From Alphaproteobacteria bacterium (GTDB taxonomy: Bacteria; Pseudomonadota; Alphaproteobacteria; Rickettsiales; SXRF01), in the NCBI GenBank assembly GCA_020049775.1, contig JAGVLO010000002.1:106775-170774 (forward strand): DNA of 64,000 nt, written 5' to 3'. The notes beneath the pieces were generated by a model that saw only the letters and a program-made list of their open reading frames with translations, was not told the DNA's origin and searched no databases. The translations under genes were made by a program, and so were the position numbers. Positions 35,757 through 44,394 of the stretch are shown piece after piece. Numbering within the stretch: the stretch's first letter is position 1; each line of letters opens with the position of its first letter.

Positions 35757-36167
35757 ATGGGGTTCTTTGAGTTTCCTCTCACACAAATGATTGATGAGAA
35801 GCTGCGCTACCACTCCCAGCGCATGCCAGTGCTTGCACAGAACGTCGCCAATGCCGACACCCCCGGCTACAAGGCGAAAGATGTGCAAGCACCTGACTTT
35901 AAAAAAATGGTGGAAGCGAATCAGCGGCTTGCAATCGCGCGCACCAGCCCATTGCATTTATCCAGCAGTACCATGTTGAGTGCTGCCCTGGCGGTCACGT
36001 TGCAGGAAACCACTTACGAGACGAATCCCAATGGTAATAACGTCTCCATAGAGGAGCAAGTTCAAAAAGTATCGATGAATGCTTCGGAATACCAGCTGGC
36101 GCTCAACCTGCACGAAAGTGTTGATAAAATGTTCAATATTGCCATCGGCATGCCCCCCAAAGGATGA
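35757..36167 (+). CDS. flgB: Lone FlgB-like flagellar rod protein
   Basis: 136 residues, close to normal FlgB length. N-terminal rod signature QRMPVLAQNVANADTPGYKAKD, and the C-terminal MNASEYQLALNLHESVDKMFNIAIG matches the end of FlgB. No other flagellar gene occurs in the window. It sits between a phasin-like gene and cadA, all closely spaced, so it is transcribed with metal-resistance genes. It may be repurposed or a hitchhiker. Confidence 0.85.
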   Translation: MGFFEFPLTQMIDEKLRYHSQRMPVLAQNVANADTPGYKAKDVQAPDFKKMVEANQRLAIARTSPLHLSSSTMLSAALAVTLQETTYETNPNGNNVSIEEQVQKVSMNASEYQLALNLHESVDKMFNIAIGMPPKG

Positions 36168-36170
36168 TAA

Positions 36171-38291
36171 ATGACCAATCCCGCGCCACTAAAAGCACAA
36201 ATTTACGTTATCCAGAAAATGGATTGCCCCACTGAGGAAAAACTGATCCGCAACCGGCTGGAGAGCATAGAGGGCATTGAAGATATGCGCTTTAACCTGA
36301 TGCAGCGCGAGTTGACGGTGCGGCACAGCCTGGAGAGCGACAAAGACGTATTTAGCGCCCTTACAGAGCTGAACATGGAGCCCGCCCGAAAGGGTGAAGA
36401 ACCTGCGGACGCGGAAGAGCATGCGGCCACTACCTCGCTGCGCACCAAAATCCTGGTCACTGTTTCCGGTGTTTGCGCTGCTGCAGCCGAAGCGGCGAGT
36501 TGGCTTGGCTCCGATGATAAATCAGCCATCGTCATGGCGCTGGCCGCGATTGCCATCCTTACCGGCGGCATTGAAACTGCCAAAAAAGGCTGGCTGGCGC
36601 TCAAAACGCTTACACTTAATATAAATGCCCTGATGATGATCGCTATCACTGGTGCGGTGTTTATCGGCGAATGGCCGGAAGCGGCGATGGTGGTATTCCT
36701 GTTTGCGTTGGCTGAGCTCATTGAAGCCTATTCACTCGACCGGGCGCGTAACGCTATCCGCAATCTCATGGAAATGACGCCGGAAACCGCCATGGTGTAG
36801 ACCGGCAACGGCTGGCAGGAAATGAAGGCGGAGGATGTGGCCCTTACCTCCATCGTGCGCGTAAAGCCCGGTGAGCGCATTCCCCTGGACGGACGCATTA
36901 CCGAAGGCAGTTCTTCCATCAACCAGGCGCCCATTACCGGCGAGAGTATGCCGGTGGAAAAAAAGCCCGGTGATCCGGTATTCGCGGGCACCATTAACGA
37001 GCGCGGCTCCTTTGAATTCGAAGTCACCGCTAATAAGGGCAATACCACGCTGGCGCGCATTGTCCGCTCGGTGCAAGAAGCCCAAAGCGAGCGAGCACCC
37101 ACCCAACGGTTTGTGGATGAGTTTTCGCGCTATTATACGCCCGCCGTCGTCGTGATCGCCATCTTGCTAGCTTTCGTGCCGCCGCTTTTCTTCGGGCAGG
37201 AATTCATGCCATGGCTATATAAGGCGCTGGTCATGCTGGTGATCGCCTGCCCATGCGCGCTGGTGATTTCCACGCCGGTGACGGTTGTGAGCGGCTTAGC
37301 GGCAGCGGCACGACGCGGTATTTTGGTTAAAGGCGGCGCATATCTGGAGGAAGGCCGCAAACTCAAAGCGCTGGCATTGGACAAAACTGGAACACTCACG
37401 CAAGGAAAGCCGCAAGTTACCAACATCACGCCGCTTACCAGCATGCAGGAGAATACCGCGCTGCAAATTGCCGCCAGCCTGGATTCGCATTCCGAGCATC
37501 CGGTGGCGCACGCGATTGTAACCCGGTGGGAAGGGGATCTGCTGGATGTAAAAGATTTTGAAGCTATTACCGGCCGCGGCGTGAAAGGCATCGTAAACGG
37601 TAAACAGTACTATATCGGCAATCACCGATTGATCGAGGAACTTTCCATTTGCGGGCTGGAGTTGGAAGCGGTGCTGGAGGCCTTGGAGAAGGAGGGTAAA
37701 ACCGTTGTGGTGCTAGCTACCGAAAACGAGCCCCTTAGCGTGTTCGCGGTGGCGGATGTGATCCGCGAATCCAGCGTAGAAGCGATTGCTATGCTGCAAG
37801 CGGAAGGCGTGCATTGCATTATCCTGACTGGCGATAACCAAACCACCGCCAACGCCATCGCCGCCAAGGTGGGTATCGAGGATGTACGCGGCAACATGCT
37901 GCCGGAAGACAAGCTCACCGTTATCGGCGAGCTACGCGAAAAATATGGCGTGGTCGGCATGGTGGGCGACGGCGTAAACGACGCACCCGCTCTTGCCAAA
38001 TCCTCCATCGGCTTCGCCATGGGCGCGGCAGGCACCGATACGGCGCTGGAAACGGCGGACGTGGCGCTGATGGAGGACGATCTGCGCCGCCTGCCGCTCT
38101 TTCTGGCTTTAAGCAGGAAAACCGGCGCGGTGCTGAAACAAAACATCACCCTCGCCATCGGTATTAAGGTGGTATTCCTTGCGCTCAATCTCGCGGGCGA
38201 AGCCACACTGTGGATGGCGGTATTCGCCGATATGGGTGCCAGCCTTATCGTGGTCGCCAACGGTCTGCGCCTGCTGAAATTCAAAAAATGA
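36171..38291 (+). pseudogene. cadA: CadA/ZntA-type P1B ATPase interrupted by one amber codon
   Basis: The whole frame encodes about 706 residues of a Zn/Cd/Pb exporter: N-terminal HMA-like domain with MDCPTEE, membrane segments, CPCALV metal site, ALDKTGTLTQG phosphorylation site, SEHPVAHAI and GDGVNDAPALAKS. A single TAG at 36798-36800 stops it after residue 209, before the actuator domain. The frame then continues without any other defect, and an ATG at 36822 could give a 489-residue piece lacking the first membrane segments. A recent mutation, a sequencing error, or amber suppression are possible. Confidence 0.88.
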
Positions 38292-38758
38292 AGCGCGGGC
38301 GATACCTCCTCATTGCCGTGGTCGTAATTGCTTGCCACCAGTTTGCGCGCATGGCGCTGTTTGGTAGTGGCAAGCCTATCGCGGTCTTGCCGTTCTTCAA
38401 TCTGGTCGAGGTATGGAACCGTGGCATCAGCTTCGGCATGTTCAATGACCTGGCTTACGGCCAATGGCTGCTTTCCGGTATGGCGATCATCATTACGCTC
38501 ATCCTGCTGCGCTGGCTTTTCTACACCGATGACAGGTTCACCGCCGCTGCCCTTGGCCTTATTATCGGCGGCGCGGTCGGGAACACCATCGACCGCCTGC
38601 GCTTCGGCGCGGTGGCGGATTATCTGGATTTTCACGCTTTTGGCTATCACTGGCCTGCGTTCAATTTCACGGATGCAGCTATTTTCTTAGGGGTGGTGAT
38701 GCTTCTGATTTTTAAGAAGACGCTTCCTACACCTTCAATACGACATTGGCAAGAATAA
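38288..38758 (+). CDS. Signal peptidase II-like protein (LspA/PbrC type)
   Basis: 156 residues with four membrane segments. Family motifs: EVWNRGISFGMF, GGAVGNTIDRLRFGAVADYLDF and FNFTDAAIFLG; the two catalytic Asp (NTIDR, NFTD) are present. The usual N-terminal D-Q-x-x-K is changed to H-Q-F-A-R. The ATG overlaps the cadA stop, a pairing known from lead-resistance operons, where PbrC is such a peptidase. Likely a resistance-linked specialised copy, not the housekeeping LspA. Confidence 0.82.
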   Translation: MKRGRYLLIAVVVIACHQFARMALFGSGKPIAVLPFFNLVEVWNRGISFGMFNDLAYGQWLLSGMAIIITLILLRWLFYTDDRFTAAALGLIIGGAVGNTIDRLRFGAVADYLDFHAFGYHWPAFNFTDAAIFLGVVMLLIFKKTLPTPSIRHWQE

Positions 38759-38767
38759 TATAAGCTG

Positions 38768-39472
38768 TTAAAATAACAGCATGATTCGCCGCCCGCATAT
38801 CCCCTTGCCGGAGAGTTCGGCCAGCATGCGCTCCACCTCACCACGCTGGCGCTCCCGTTTAAGCAGATCGTCAAATGTTGGCGGCGGCGGAGGTGCTGGT
38901 GGATTGTCGGCAATCTCCAGCAGTTTGCTCAAACGCCGGTATTGCATGCGCCGGCGATACAACTCACCGTCGAGCAAGGGTTTGAGCTTGCCGGGGCGCG
39001 GAAAGAAATCATGCCCTTTGTCCGGGTCGTTGCGGTATCGGCGGCAGGCCTCGCGCACCAGGTCAATTGGATATTCGGCCAGGTCGCACAGGTAATCCTC
39101 CAGCATCATTTCAAAATCCACCGCGTCGCGGTTCGCCATCCCGCAATGGCAGGAAAGCTTTTTCAGCTCAAAAAGCAGTTCCTTGGGCGTGGCGGGCGTC
39201 AGCATGCGCTCATATCCAGCTACCGCCTCACGCAGCTCCTGATATTCGTCGCTGGCAACGGTGATGATGGGCATTGGTTTGGCGCTGTAATTGACCGGCA
39301 GGCTGCGCCGTTCGGCTTCTGCCACATCGAGGCCACCAGCAGCGGCGAATGGGAGCAGCCCTGTCCAATCAATCCTGTCGTCGCTTATACAGGACATTAA
39401 TTGCGGCCTCAGTGAAGGCATGGTGGGCGGTGCGAGGGCGGTGTTGCCCTTGATGACGGCCAAGGGTTTCAT
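38768..39472 (-). CDS. Phage-type helicase-loader-like protein
   Basis: 234 residues from ATG 39472, preceded by GGAGG. The C-terminal half contains PIDLVREACRRYRNDPDKGHDFFPRPGKLKPLL, a pattern seen in phage replicative helicase loaders, and a Pro-rich hinge PAPPPPP. It overlaps the upstream replication gene by about 100 bases in another frame. The order initiator then loader on one strand parallels lambda O-P. Function inferred from context and pattern. Confidence 0.55.
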   Translation of the reverse strand: MKPLAVIKGNTALAPPTMPSLRPQLMSCISDDRIDWTGLLPFAAAGGLDVAEAERRSLPVNYSAKPMPIITVASDEYQELREAVAGYERMLTPATPKELLFELKKLSCHCGMANRDAVDFEMMLEDYLCDLAEYPIDLVREACRRYRNDPDKGHDFFPRPGKLKPLLDGELYRRRMQYRRLSKLLEIADNPPAPPPPPTFDDLLKRERQRGEVERMLAELSGKGICGRRIMLLF

Positions 39473-40436
39473 GAACGACCTCCGTGGACAGGTGAGAATT
39501 AGGCTGCTGGCGGCGCAGCTGTTCGCGCATGCGCAAAGTTTCGGGGATGGCGTTCTTGAAATAACCCAGCGTATCGATCGGCTCCTTGCCATCATCCTTG
39601 CAGGCCTGCTGCCGATTCAGAAACAGCGCACGGCATAATTCCAGATCGGCACCGGCGGCAAGGAAAGCGCGGGCGTATTCGCTATCGTTGGCTTTCGGCC
39701 AAGGTCGTCGCCGTTCTTCGCCAAACACCGCTACCAGGGCATCATCGAAAACCTTAATGACATCCACCGGCGAGCCTTGCGCGCCCGCGTGTAGGGCAGC
39801 GCTTGGTTCCGGTTCCGGCTCAGGTTCAGGTTCCGGGGGGACAATCTCAACCGAAGCAGCCGGAAGTGAGGATACGGTATTCTGCGGTGAAGAATCATGT
39901 TGGGATACGGTATCGGATACGGTATGCCGCGATGGGTTTTCATCTTGGGATACGGTATGGCATAGGGTATCGGATACGGTATGCGATACGGTATCGGATA
40001 GGGTATCCCAAGCAGAATCCCAGTGATTTTTATCGCCCAGGGTGAAGCGTTCCTGCAACGGACGCAGGGCTGCTATCAGTGATGGGAAAATACTCGGCGC
40101 GCGCGCGGCGGCATAAACCAGATCGACGCACATGCGCCCGACCTTGGAATTTTCGATGGGATTCCATTTCAGGTGGTAAGGGATAAAGATAAAGTCCGTG
40201 TCCGGGTCGCGCATTATGAATTGAAGGCGTACCAGCTCATCAAGTGCCGCCTCGACTTTGGCAGGCTCCCAGGACAGATCGGTTTTGATATAGCCTACCG
40301 GTAGGCGGTAGCAGCCGATGGCGTTGCTATGTTCGCTGGTCAGGCAATAAACCGCCAGCAGCTTCGCATCGTCGGAAAGCCGCTTTACCGTCTTTTCTGC
40401 CCAAAATTCGATAGGGATTTTGCCATATTTTCGCAT
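39369..40436 (-). CDS. Phage-like replication initiator with internal iterons
   Basis: 355 residues from ATG 40436. The N-terminal part (KYGKIPIEFWAEKTVKRLSDDAKLLAVYCLTSEHSNAIG and YRLPVGYIKTDL) is typical of phage replisome-organiser winged-helix proteins. A middle low-complexity region repeats DTVS units and a PEPEPEPEPEP run. The DNA coding for the DTVS units is a set of 12-bp-spaced repeats (39871-40006), as in lambda O, whose gene contains the origin. The C-terminal domain would bind the loader encoded next. Confidence 0.68.
   Translation of the reverse strand: MRKYGKIPIEFWAEKTVKRLSDDAKLLAVYCLTSEHSNAIGCYRLPVGYIKTDLSWEPAKVEAALDELVRLQFIMRDPDTDFIFIPYHLKWNPIENSKVGRMCVDLVYAAARAPSIFPSLIAALRPLQERFTLGDKNHWDSAWDTLSDTVSHTVSDTLCHTVSQDENPSRHTVSDTVSQHDSSPQNTVSSLPAASVEIVPPEPEPEPEPEPSAALHAGAQGSPVDVIKVFDDALVAVFGEERRRPWPKANDSEYARAFLAAGADLELCRALFLNRQQACKDDGKEPIDTLGYFKNAIPETLRMREQLRRQQPNSHLSTEVVHETLGRHQGQHRPRTAHHAFTEAAINVLYKRRQD
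39871..40006. repeat. Iteron array GATACGGTAT, candidate replication origin
   Basis: GATACGGTAT or one-base variants start at 39871, 39904, 39916, 39949, 39961, 39973, 39985 and 39997; the last five are exactly 12 bases apart. GATACGGTATC is itself an 11-bp palindrome. The array lies in the initiator gene and keeps its reading frame (repeat spacings are multiples of three). Confidence 0.72.
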
Positions 40437-40462
40437 GCCGCGCCTCGCCAATAGTTAAAGCG

Positions 40463-41008
40463 TTACGCGCGCGCGGCGGCGGTGACATGCTGGGGCTGCA
40501 GAAGATTCCAGTCAACGAGTTGGAATTTGCCGAACGGCCCCTTGCATTGTGGACGGTAATCCCCCAGCCCGATCATCTTGCCGGCGCGCTCGATCATCTG
40601 CCGCACTAAAACGGTTTTGACCTGCTGGTGATCGATATTGAGAATGAAGGTAAGCCGCCAGTTATCGAGGCGCGGGCGATAGCACATGGCGCGCTGCCGG
40701 TTGCCCTCAATGCGCAAGATCACGCTTCGGCTGTCGATGGCGTAATCCTTGGCGTTGAAGGAAGCAGATAGGCCTTCCACCTCCACCGCATGCGGCACCG
40801 CTGCCGCCTCTTTTTCGGAGAAGCCACGCGCCGCTTCCAGCAGACAGGCCATGATATTCTGGCTGGGATATGCCAGGACACCGCTTTCATCGCGGTATGC
40901 CTTGGCCTCAGCCTGTTCCTCCGGCGACCCGCTCAGACGCGCATCATTGCTGGAAAACTGATTCATCAGGAAGGGTGTGATTCCTTCGATGGTAACGGAT
41001 ATGCGCAT
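40463..41008 (-). CDS. Phage-associated protein of unknown function
   Basis: 181 residues, soluble. Begins MRISVTIEGITPFLMNQFS and has near its end GLGDYRPQCKGPFGKFQL, a block I associate with phage proteins near RecT or replication genes, perhaps of a RAMP-like fold. It lies upstream of the initiator on the same strand and downstream of the Cro-like gene. Confidence 0.6.
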   Translation of the reverse strand: MRISVTIEGITPFLMNQFSSNDARLSGSPEEQAEAKAYRDESGVLAYPSQNIMACLLEAARGFSEKEAAAVPHAVEVEGLSASFNAKDYAIDSRSVILRIEGNRQRAMCYRPRLDNWRLTFILNIDHQQVKTVLVRQMIERAGKMIGLGDYRPQCKGPFGKFQLVDWNLLQPQHVTAAARA

Positions 41009-41032
41009 AGTTCCTCTCCTTGGTATGTTGGG

Positions 41033-41275
41033 TTAAGTGCTGGCTTGTTCTTGCGAATCGGCCTGCTGTTTGGCTTTTGCTTCTTCGAGTTCGGTTAAAA
41101 TGACATGCATGCGATCGACCGTGATCAGCAGCGGGCTGACGCGGTTATGTTTCCACCGCGAAAAAGTCGAAGGTGCGGAGTTGGCGCGTGCGCATAATTC
41201 ACGGACGCTTATGCCCACGGCGGCGGCGCGGCGTTCTAAATCCTGTATGATCTGCTGGGTAAAAGTCGGTTTCAT
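41033..41275 (-). CDS. Cro-like XRE helix-turn-helix regulator
   Basis: 80 residues. HTH region AVGISVRELCARANSAPSTFSRWKHNRVSP fits the small XRE family, followed by a helical charged tail. It is divergent from the CI-like repressor and leads the replication genes on the minus strand, the arrangement of a phage lysogeny switch. A GTG four codons upstream (41287) is an alternative start. Confidence 0.75.
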   Translation of the reverse strand: MKPTFTQQIIQDLERRAAAVGISVRELCARANSAPSTFSRWKHNRVSPLLITVDRMHVILTELEEAKAKQQADSQEQAST

Positions 41276-41437
41276 GATGAATTCCACCTAAAGTTAAACG
41301 CAATAGTTTGTAGTTAGTGTTAGCACTATTGCACGCAAGTTTGCATACTAGTCAACAAAAATATTGCGTTCAGGGGAAGGATGGGGTTTGATAGGAATCC
41401 GGGGCGCGATACGATGCCCTATTTACGGCGAGGATCG
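41276..41437. promoter_or_regulatory. Divergent operator region of the cro/cI-like switch
   Basis: Contains several copies of a GCAATA/TATTGC-type word: CGCAATAG near 41300, ACTATTGCAC near 41326, ATATTGCG near 41363; more occur at 42451-42486 (TGCAATATA, ATTATTGCA, GTATTGCAC) after the repressor gene. These are probable binding sites for the two regulators and suggest control of promoters on both sides of cI. Confidence 0.5.
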
Positions 41438-42319
41438 ATGCGGATTAGCGAAAAAGAACGTCAAGCGTTGCGGGTGCGTCATAAGGCATGGTTGGATAAA
41501 ATCATGGCGCAGACCGGCCTGACTTTGACCGAGATTGGCCGCGAAGCCGAAGGCATTAATGCAGGAACGCTGCGCACCTTCTACACCGGCAAGGGCGTAC
41601 TCAGTGATAAGGTAATGCTGGCGGTCTATAAGCGTTTTGGCATTGAGCCCGATTTTGATGCATGGTTCCAGTACCGCGCCGAGAATGATGAATCCGACAT
41701 CACGGAATATGCCAAGCTGTGCAAGGAATACATCACCCAGGTTTGCGTCCAGCTGGGCATTTACCGCAAGGAGCTGGCGCAGTTGATCGAGCTGAAAAGC
41801 GACATGGTGTTCACCCGGCTTTTCAGTGGATACACGCCCAGCGGCTTAGAAAAAACCACGCTCATCAAGATCAAGGAAAAAAGCCGTATCCCGTTCCCCC
41901 CCAAACTCGCGGCGCAGATGCCCGGCTCAGAAGAACATGGGCGCATCCCGGTTGTTGGCTATCTCGAATTGGCGGCGGGCGATGAAGTGATATTTTACCC
42001 GGACGACCAAATTAATTATGTGGAGCCGCTGGCGAATGTTTCAGCCAAGACCGGCAAGGCCATTGAACTGAAAGGCCCGACGGTGAGCGCTATCCTGCGG
42101 GATGGCATGCGCATCTATTATAATGATGTGCCGCTGCCGGTAAGTAAGGATTGCCTGAACCGTTTGTGCATGGTGCAAACGCCGGAAGGTGTTACCGCCA
42201 TCAAGCGTGTGACAGTCAGCAGCCGCAAAGGAATCTACAATCTCCAATCACTTGTCGATAACAAGATTACTCCCTCAGCTTTGGAGTGGGCGATACCGCT
42301 GACAATCGCCACGCTGTAG
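41438..42319 (+). CDS. CI-like repressor with S24 (LexA-type) domain
   Basis: 293 residues from ATG 41438, preceded by GAGGATCG. N-terminal DNA-binding part (QTGLTLTEIGREAEGINAGTLRTFYTGKG), a second HTH-like part near 100-130, then a C-terminal S24-like region beginning GRIPVVGYLELAAGDEV. The usual catalytic Ser is not clear in the S24 part (DGMRIYYND where S-D-S-M would be expected), though Lys in AIKRV is present, so self-cleavage is doubtful. Confidence 0.72.
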   Translation: MRISEKERQALRVRHKAWLDKIMAQTGLTLTEIGREAEGINAGTLRTFYTGKGVLSDKVMLAVYKRFGIEPDFDAWFQYRAENDESDITEYAKLCKEYITQVCVQLGIYRKELAQLIELKSDMVFTRLFSGYTPSGLEKTTLIKIKEKSRIPFPPKLAAQMPGSEEHGRIPVVGYLELAAGDEVIFYPDDQINYVEPLANVSAKTGKAIELKGPTVSAILRDGMRIYYNDVPLPVSKDCLNRLCMVQTPEGVTAIKRVTVSSRKGIYNLQSLVDNKITPSALEWAIPLTIATL

Positions 42320-42490
42320 CCGCAACTCGGCCTGCCGATTTTCCCTAAATGCTATTCCATCTAATGCCATGAAATCATGACGCGAAAAAAATTGCGTGCG
42401 CGAGTGCTTCCGAATTGACGCAAGAGTTTTAGTGTGCAAGTATGCAATATACTAATTATTGCATCCCTATAAAACTAAGTATTGCACTCT

Positions 42491-42757
42491 ATGTTACGCA
42501 CGAACACTACACCTGATTTTGCCGCCATGCAATCCGATGGCATCCAAGCACTGCCTGCGCTCAAAATATGGGGCAAGAGCTACATCGCCATGATTGTGGA
42601 AGCCGCCGCCGATTGCGAGGCGGTGGATATGGAACTGGCGCAGGAATTGCGCGCGCTGGCTGCGCGATTCGACCAGCTGCTTGAAGCCGATATGTCGCGC
42701 GTCATCCTCCGCATTCGCCAGTTGCTGATTGAACAGCTCCAGGGAGGTCAGCCATGA
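42491..42757 (+). CDS. Small phage-module protein, unknown
   Basis: 88 residues, soluble and helical (ELAQELRALAARFDQLLE). No good ribosome site is visible. A TATTGC-type word lies just upstream, so it is likely under the phage switch. It overlaps the next gene by 4 bases. Confidence 0.55.
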   Translation: MLRTNTTPDFAAMQSDGIQALPALKIWGKSYIAMIVEAAADCEAVDMELAQELRALAARFDQLLEADMSRVILRIRQLLIEQLQGGQP

Positions 42758-43071
42758 CGCAGCTTTGGATTCATGCATGGAAGCATAAGCAAGATGGGCG
42801 CGTGACCACCGAAGGCACCGCGCTTACGTCCTATAACGACGCGATGCAGGACTTGGAAGATTACGGCTCCAGCTGGCGCCGGCATGGTTACGAATACTTT
42901 TGCACCTACTGCCACACCATCAAACCGGATGGCGGCTCCGAGGTAACGATCTACCACACGCTCATGGACGAGCTGGAGCAATGGATAATCGATAGCGAAC
43001 GGGAGGCCAAAGAATGCCGCGCCGCCGCCACGCTTTCCGCATCTCAACTCTGCAACGTGGGGAGGTTCTGA
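42754..43071 (+). CDS. Small phage-module protein, unknown
   Basis: 105 residues. Aromatic-rich N-terminal half (WIHAWKHKQDG, SWRRHGYEYFCTYCHT) with a Cys pair; no known domain recognised. Overlaps both neighbours by a few bases. GGGAGG... type site precedes the next gene within its 3' end. Confidence 0.55.
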   Translation: MTQLWIHAWKHKQDGRVTTEGTALTSYNDAMQDLEDYGSSWRRHGYEYFCTYCHTIKPDGGSEVTIYHTLMDELEQWIIDSEREAKECRAAATLSASQLCNVGRF

Positions 43072-43361
43072 TGAACGCCAAAAAGCCATATCCAAAGCAA
43101 AAAATTCTGGATTGCCCGGAATGCGATGGGAGGATGATATTGCGCAAAAGCAATAAATATCCCCGGCCATTTTACGGCTGCACCCGTTTTCCTAAATGCC
43201 GCGCAACGCATGGCGCGCATCCGAACGGCGCACCGCTTGGCATCCCTGCTAATGCGGAAACGAAGCAATGGCGCATCAAGGCGCATACCGCCTTTGACCC
43301 GCTATGGGGTCGTGATGACCAGTATGTAAGCAACCGCCAGGGTAACCCGCGCAAAAGCTGA
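43071..43361 (+). CDS. Topoisomerase-type zinc-ribbon protein
   Basis: 96 residues. LDCPECDGRMILRKSNKYPRPFYGCTRFPKC is the four-cysteine zinc finger found at the C-terminus of type IA topoisomerases (zf-C4_Topoisom), here as a free small protein. GGAGG lies 5 bases before the ATG. Placed before recT, it may help the recombination module bind DNA. Confidence 0.78.
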   Translation: MNAKKPYPKQKILDCPECDGRMILRKSNKYPRPFYGCTRFPKCRATHGAHPNGAPLGIPANAETKQWRIKAHTAFDPLWGRDDQYVSNRQGNPRKS

Positions 43362-43369
43362 TCGACCTT

Positions 43370-44374
43370 TTGCAAGATCAGAAAATGGCACAGCGCTTTA
43401 GGGGGCTGTCGCAAAAATATCTGACCGCCGAACGCATGCTGTCATTGTGTATTGAAGCCGTGCGTAAAAAGCCAGAGCTGGGCGAATGCGACCATTTAAC
43501 CGTGCTTGGTGCATTCGTCACCGCCGCCTCGCTGGGGCTAGAGCCTAATACGCCTCTAGGCCATGCCCACCTGATTCCCTATAAGGGCTGGTATAAAGAT
43601 GATAAAGGAAAATGGCAGCAGAAGCAGGCGGAATGCAGCTTCCAGATTGGCTACCGTGGATTCGCCCAGCTGTATCATCGCACCGGCAAGGTAAAGGATT
43701 TCTTCGCCACCGCCGTGCGCACCGGCGACCATTTCCGGCATGTGCTCGGCACTAATACCATCATCGAATACAGCAAGGCGCTGAAAGACCGGGGCGAAAT
43801 TGTCGCGTCATTTTGCCACATCAATAAGCTGAAAGGCGGGCAAGAGTTCGAGCTGCTGACGTGGGACGATATTGTGAAGATTCGCAGTATGTCGGAAACC
43901 TTCAAGGCGCTGGAACGCGGTTTGGAAATTGCCAAAAATGGCAATGACCCGAACGAATTAAAGAAGGCGCAGCTAAAATTCAACGATACGCCGTGGGTGA
44001 AGTGGGACGATGGCATGAGTGCCAAATGTGCCATCAAGCGCTTGTCAAAAACCTCCGATCTTGACCCGGCAGTGGCAATGGCCGCTGAAATTGACAGCCT
44101 TTCCGATGTCGGCAAGGCGGATTTCAAGGCGATTCTGGATGCTCACAATACCACGGAGATCTTCGACGCCATATCTGCGCAGCAAACAGCGGCATTGCCG
44201 GCACCCAGCGATACGCCCATGCCGGTGATCGATCTGGATAAAGACCCGATGTTTGGCAAAGGCGAACCAGCCACCGTGCAGCGCCAGCAAAAAGCACCGG
44301 CCCCAGCTCAGCGCATGCCGGATGGCCCACCTCCCGGCCATCCTGCTGCAATCGATTTTAAAAATTCCTTTTAA
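43370..44374 (+). CDS. recT: RecT family single-strand annealing protein
   Basis: 334 residues from TTG 43370. Conserved parts LTAERMLSLCIEAVRKKPELGECD, LGLEPNTPLGHAHLIPYKG, CSFQIGYRGFAQLYHRTG and WDDGMSAKCAIKRLSK. The frame is open upstream with related sequence (KLIDLLQDQKMAQRF) but offers no ATG, and the family normally has about 30 more N-terminal residues, so the start is uncertain. Works with a phage exonuclease or the neighbouring ATPase in recombination. Confidence 0.9.
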   Translation: MQDQKMAQRFRGLSQKYLTAERMLSLCIEAVRKKPELGECDHLTVLGAFVTAASLGLEPNTPLGHAHLIPYKGWYKDDKGKWQQKQAECSFQIGYRGFAQLYHRTGKVKDFFATAVRTGDHFRHVLGTNTIIEYSKALKDRGEIVASFCHINKLKGGQEFELLTWDDIVKIRSMSETFKALERGLEIAKNGNDPNELKKAQLKFNDTPWVKWDDGMSAKCAIKRLSKTSDLDPAVAMAAEIDSLSDVGKADFKAILDAHNTTEIFDAISAQQTAALPAPSDTPMPVIDLDKDPMFGKGEPATVQRQQKAPAPAQRMPDGPPPGHPAAIDFKNSF

Positions 44375-44394
44375 CCACTGATCGGAGAATAATT

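Noticed and set aside
36171..36800. A separate short heavy-metal protein gene ending at 36800
   Set aside because: The same frame continues directly after the TAG with the rest of CadA, so it is one gene with an amber codon, not two genes.
39740..40030. Possible CRISPR-like array at the GATACGGTAT repeats
   Set aside because: Units are 10-12 bp with no spacers of constant length, and they keep the reading frame of the replication gene; iterons fit better.
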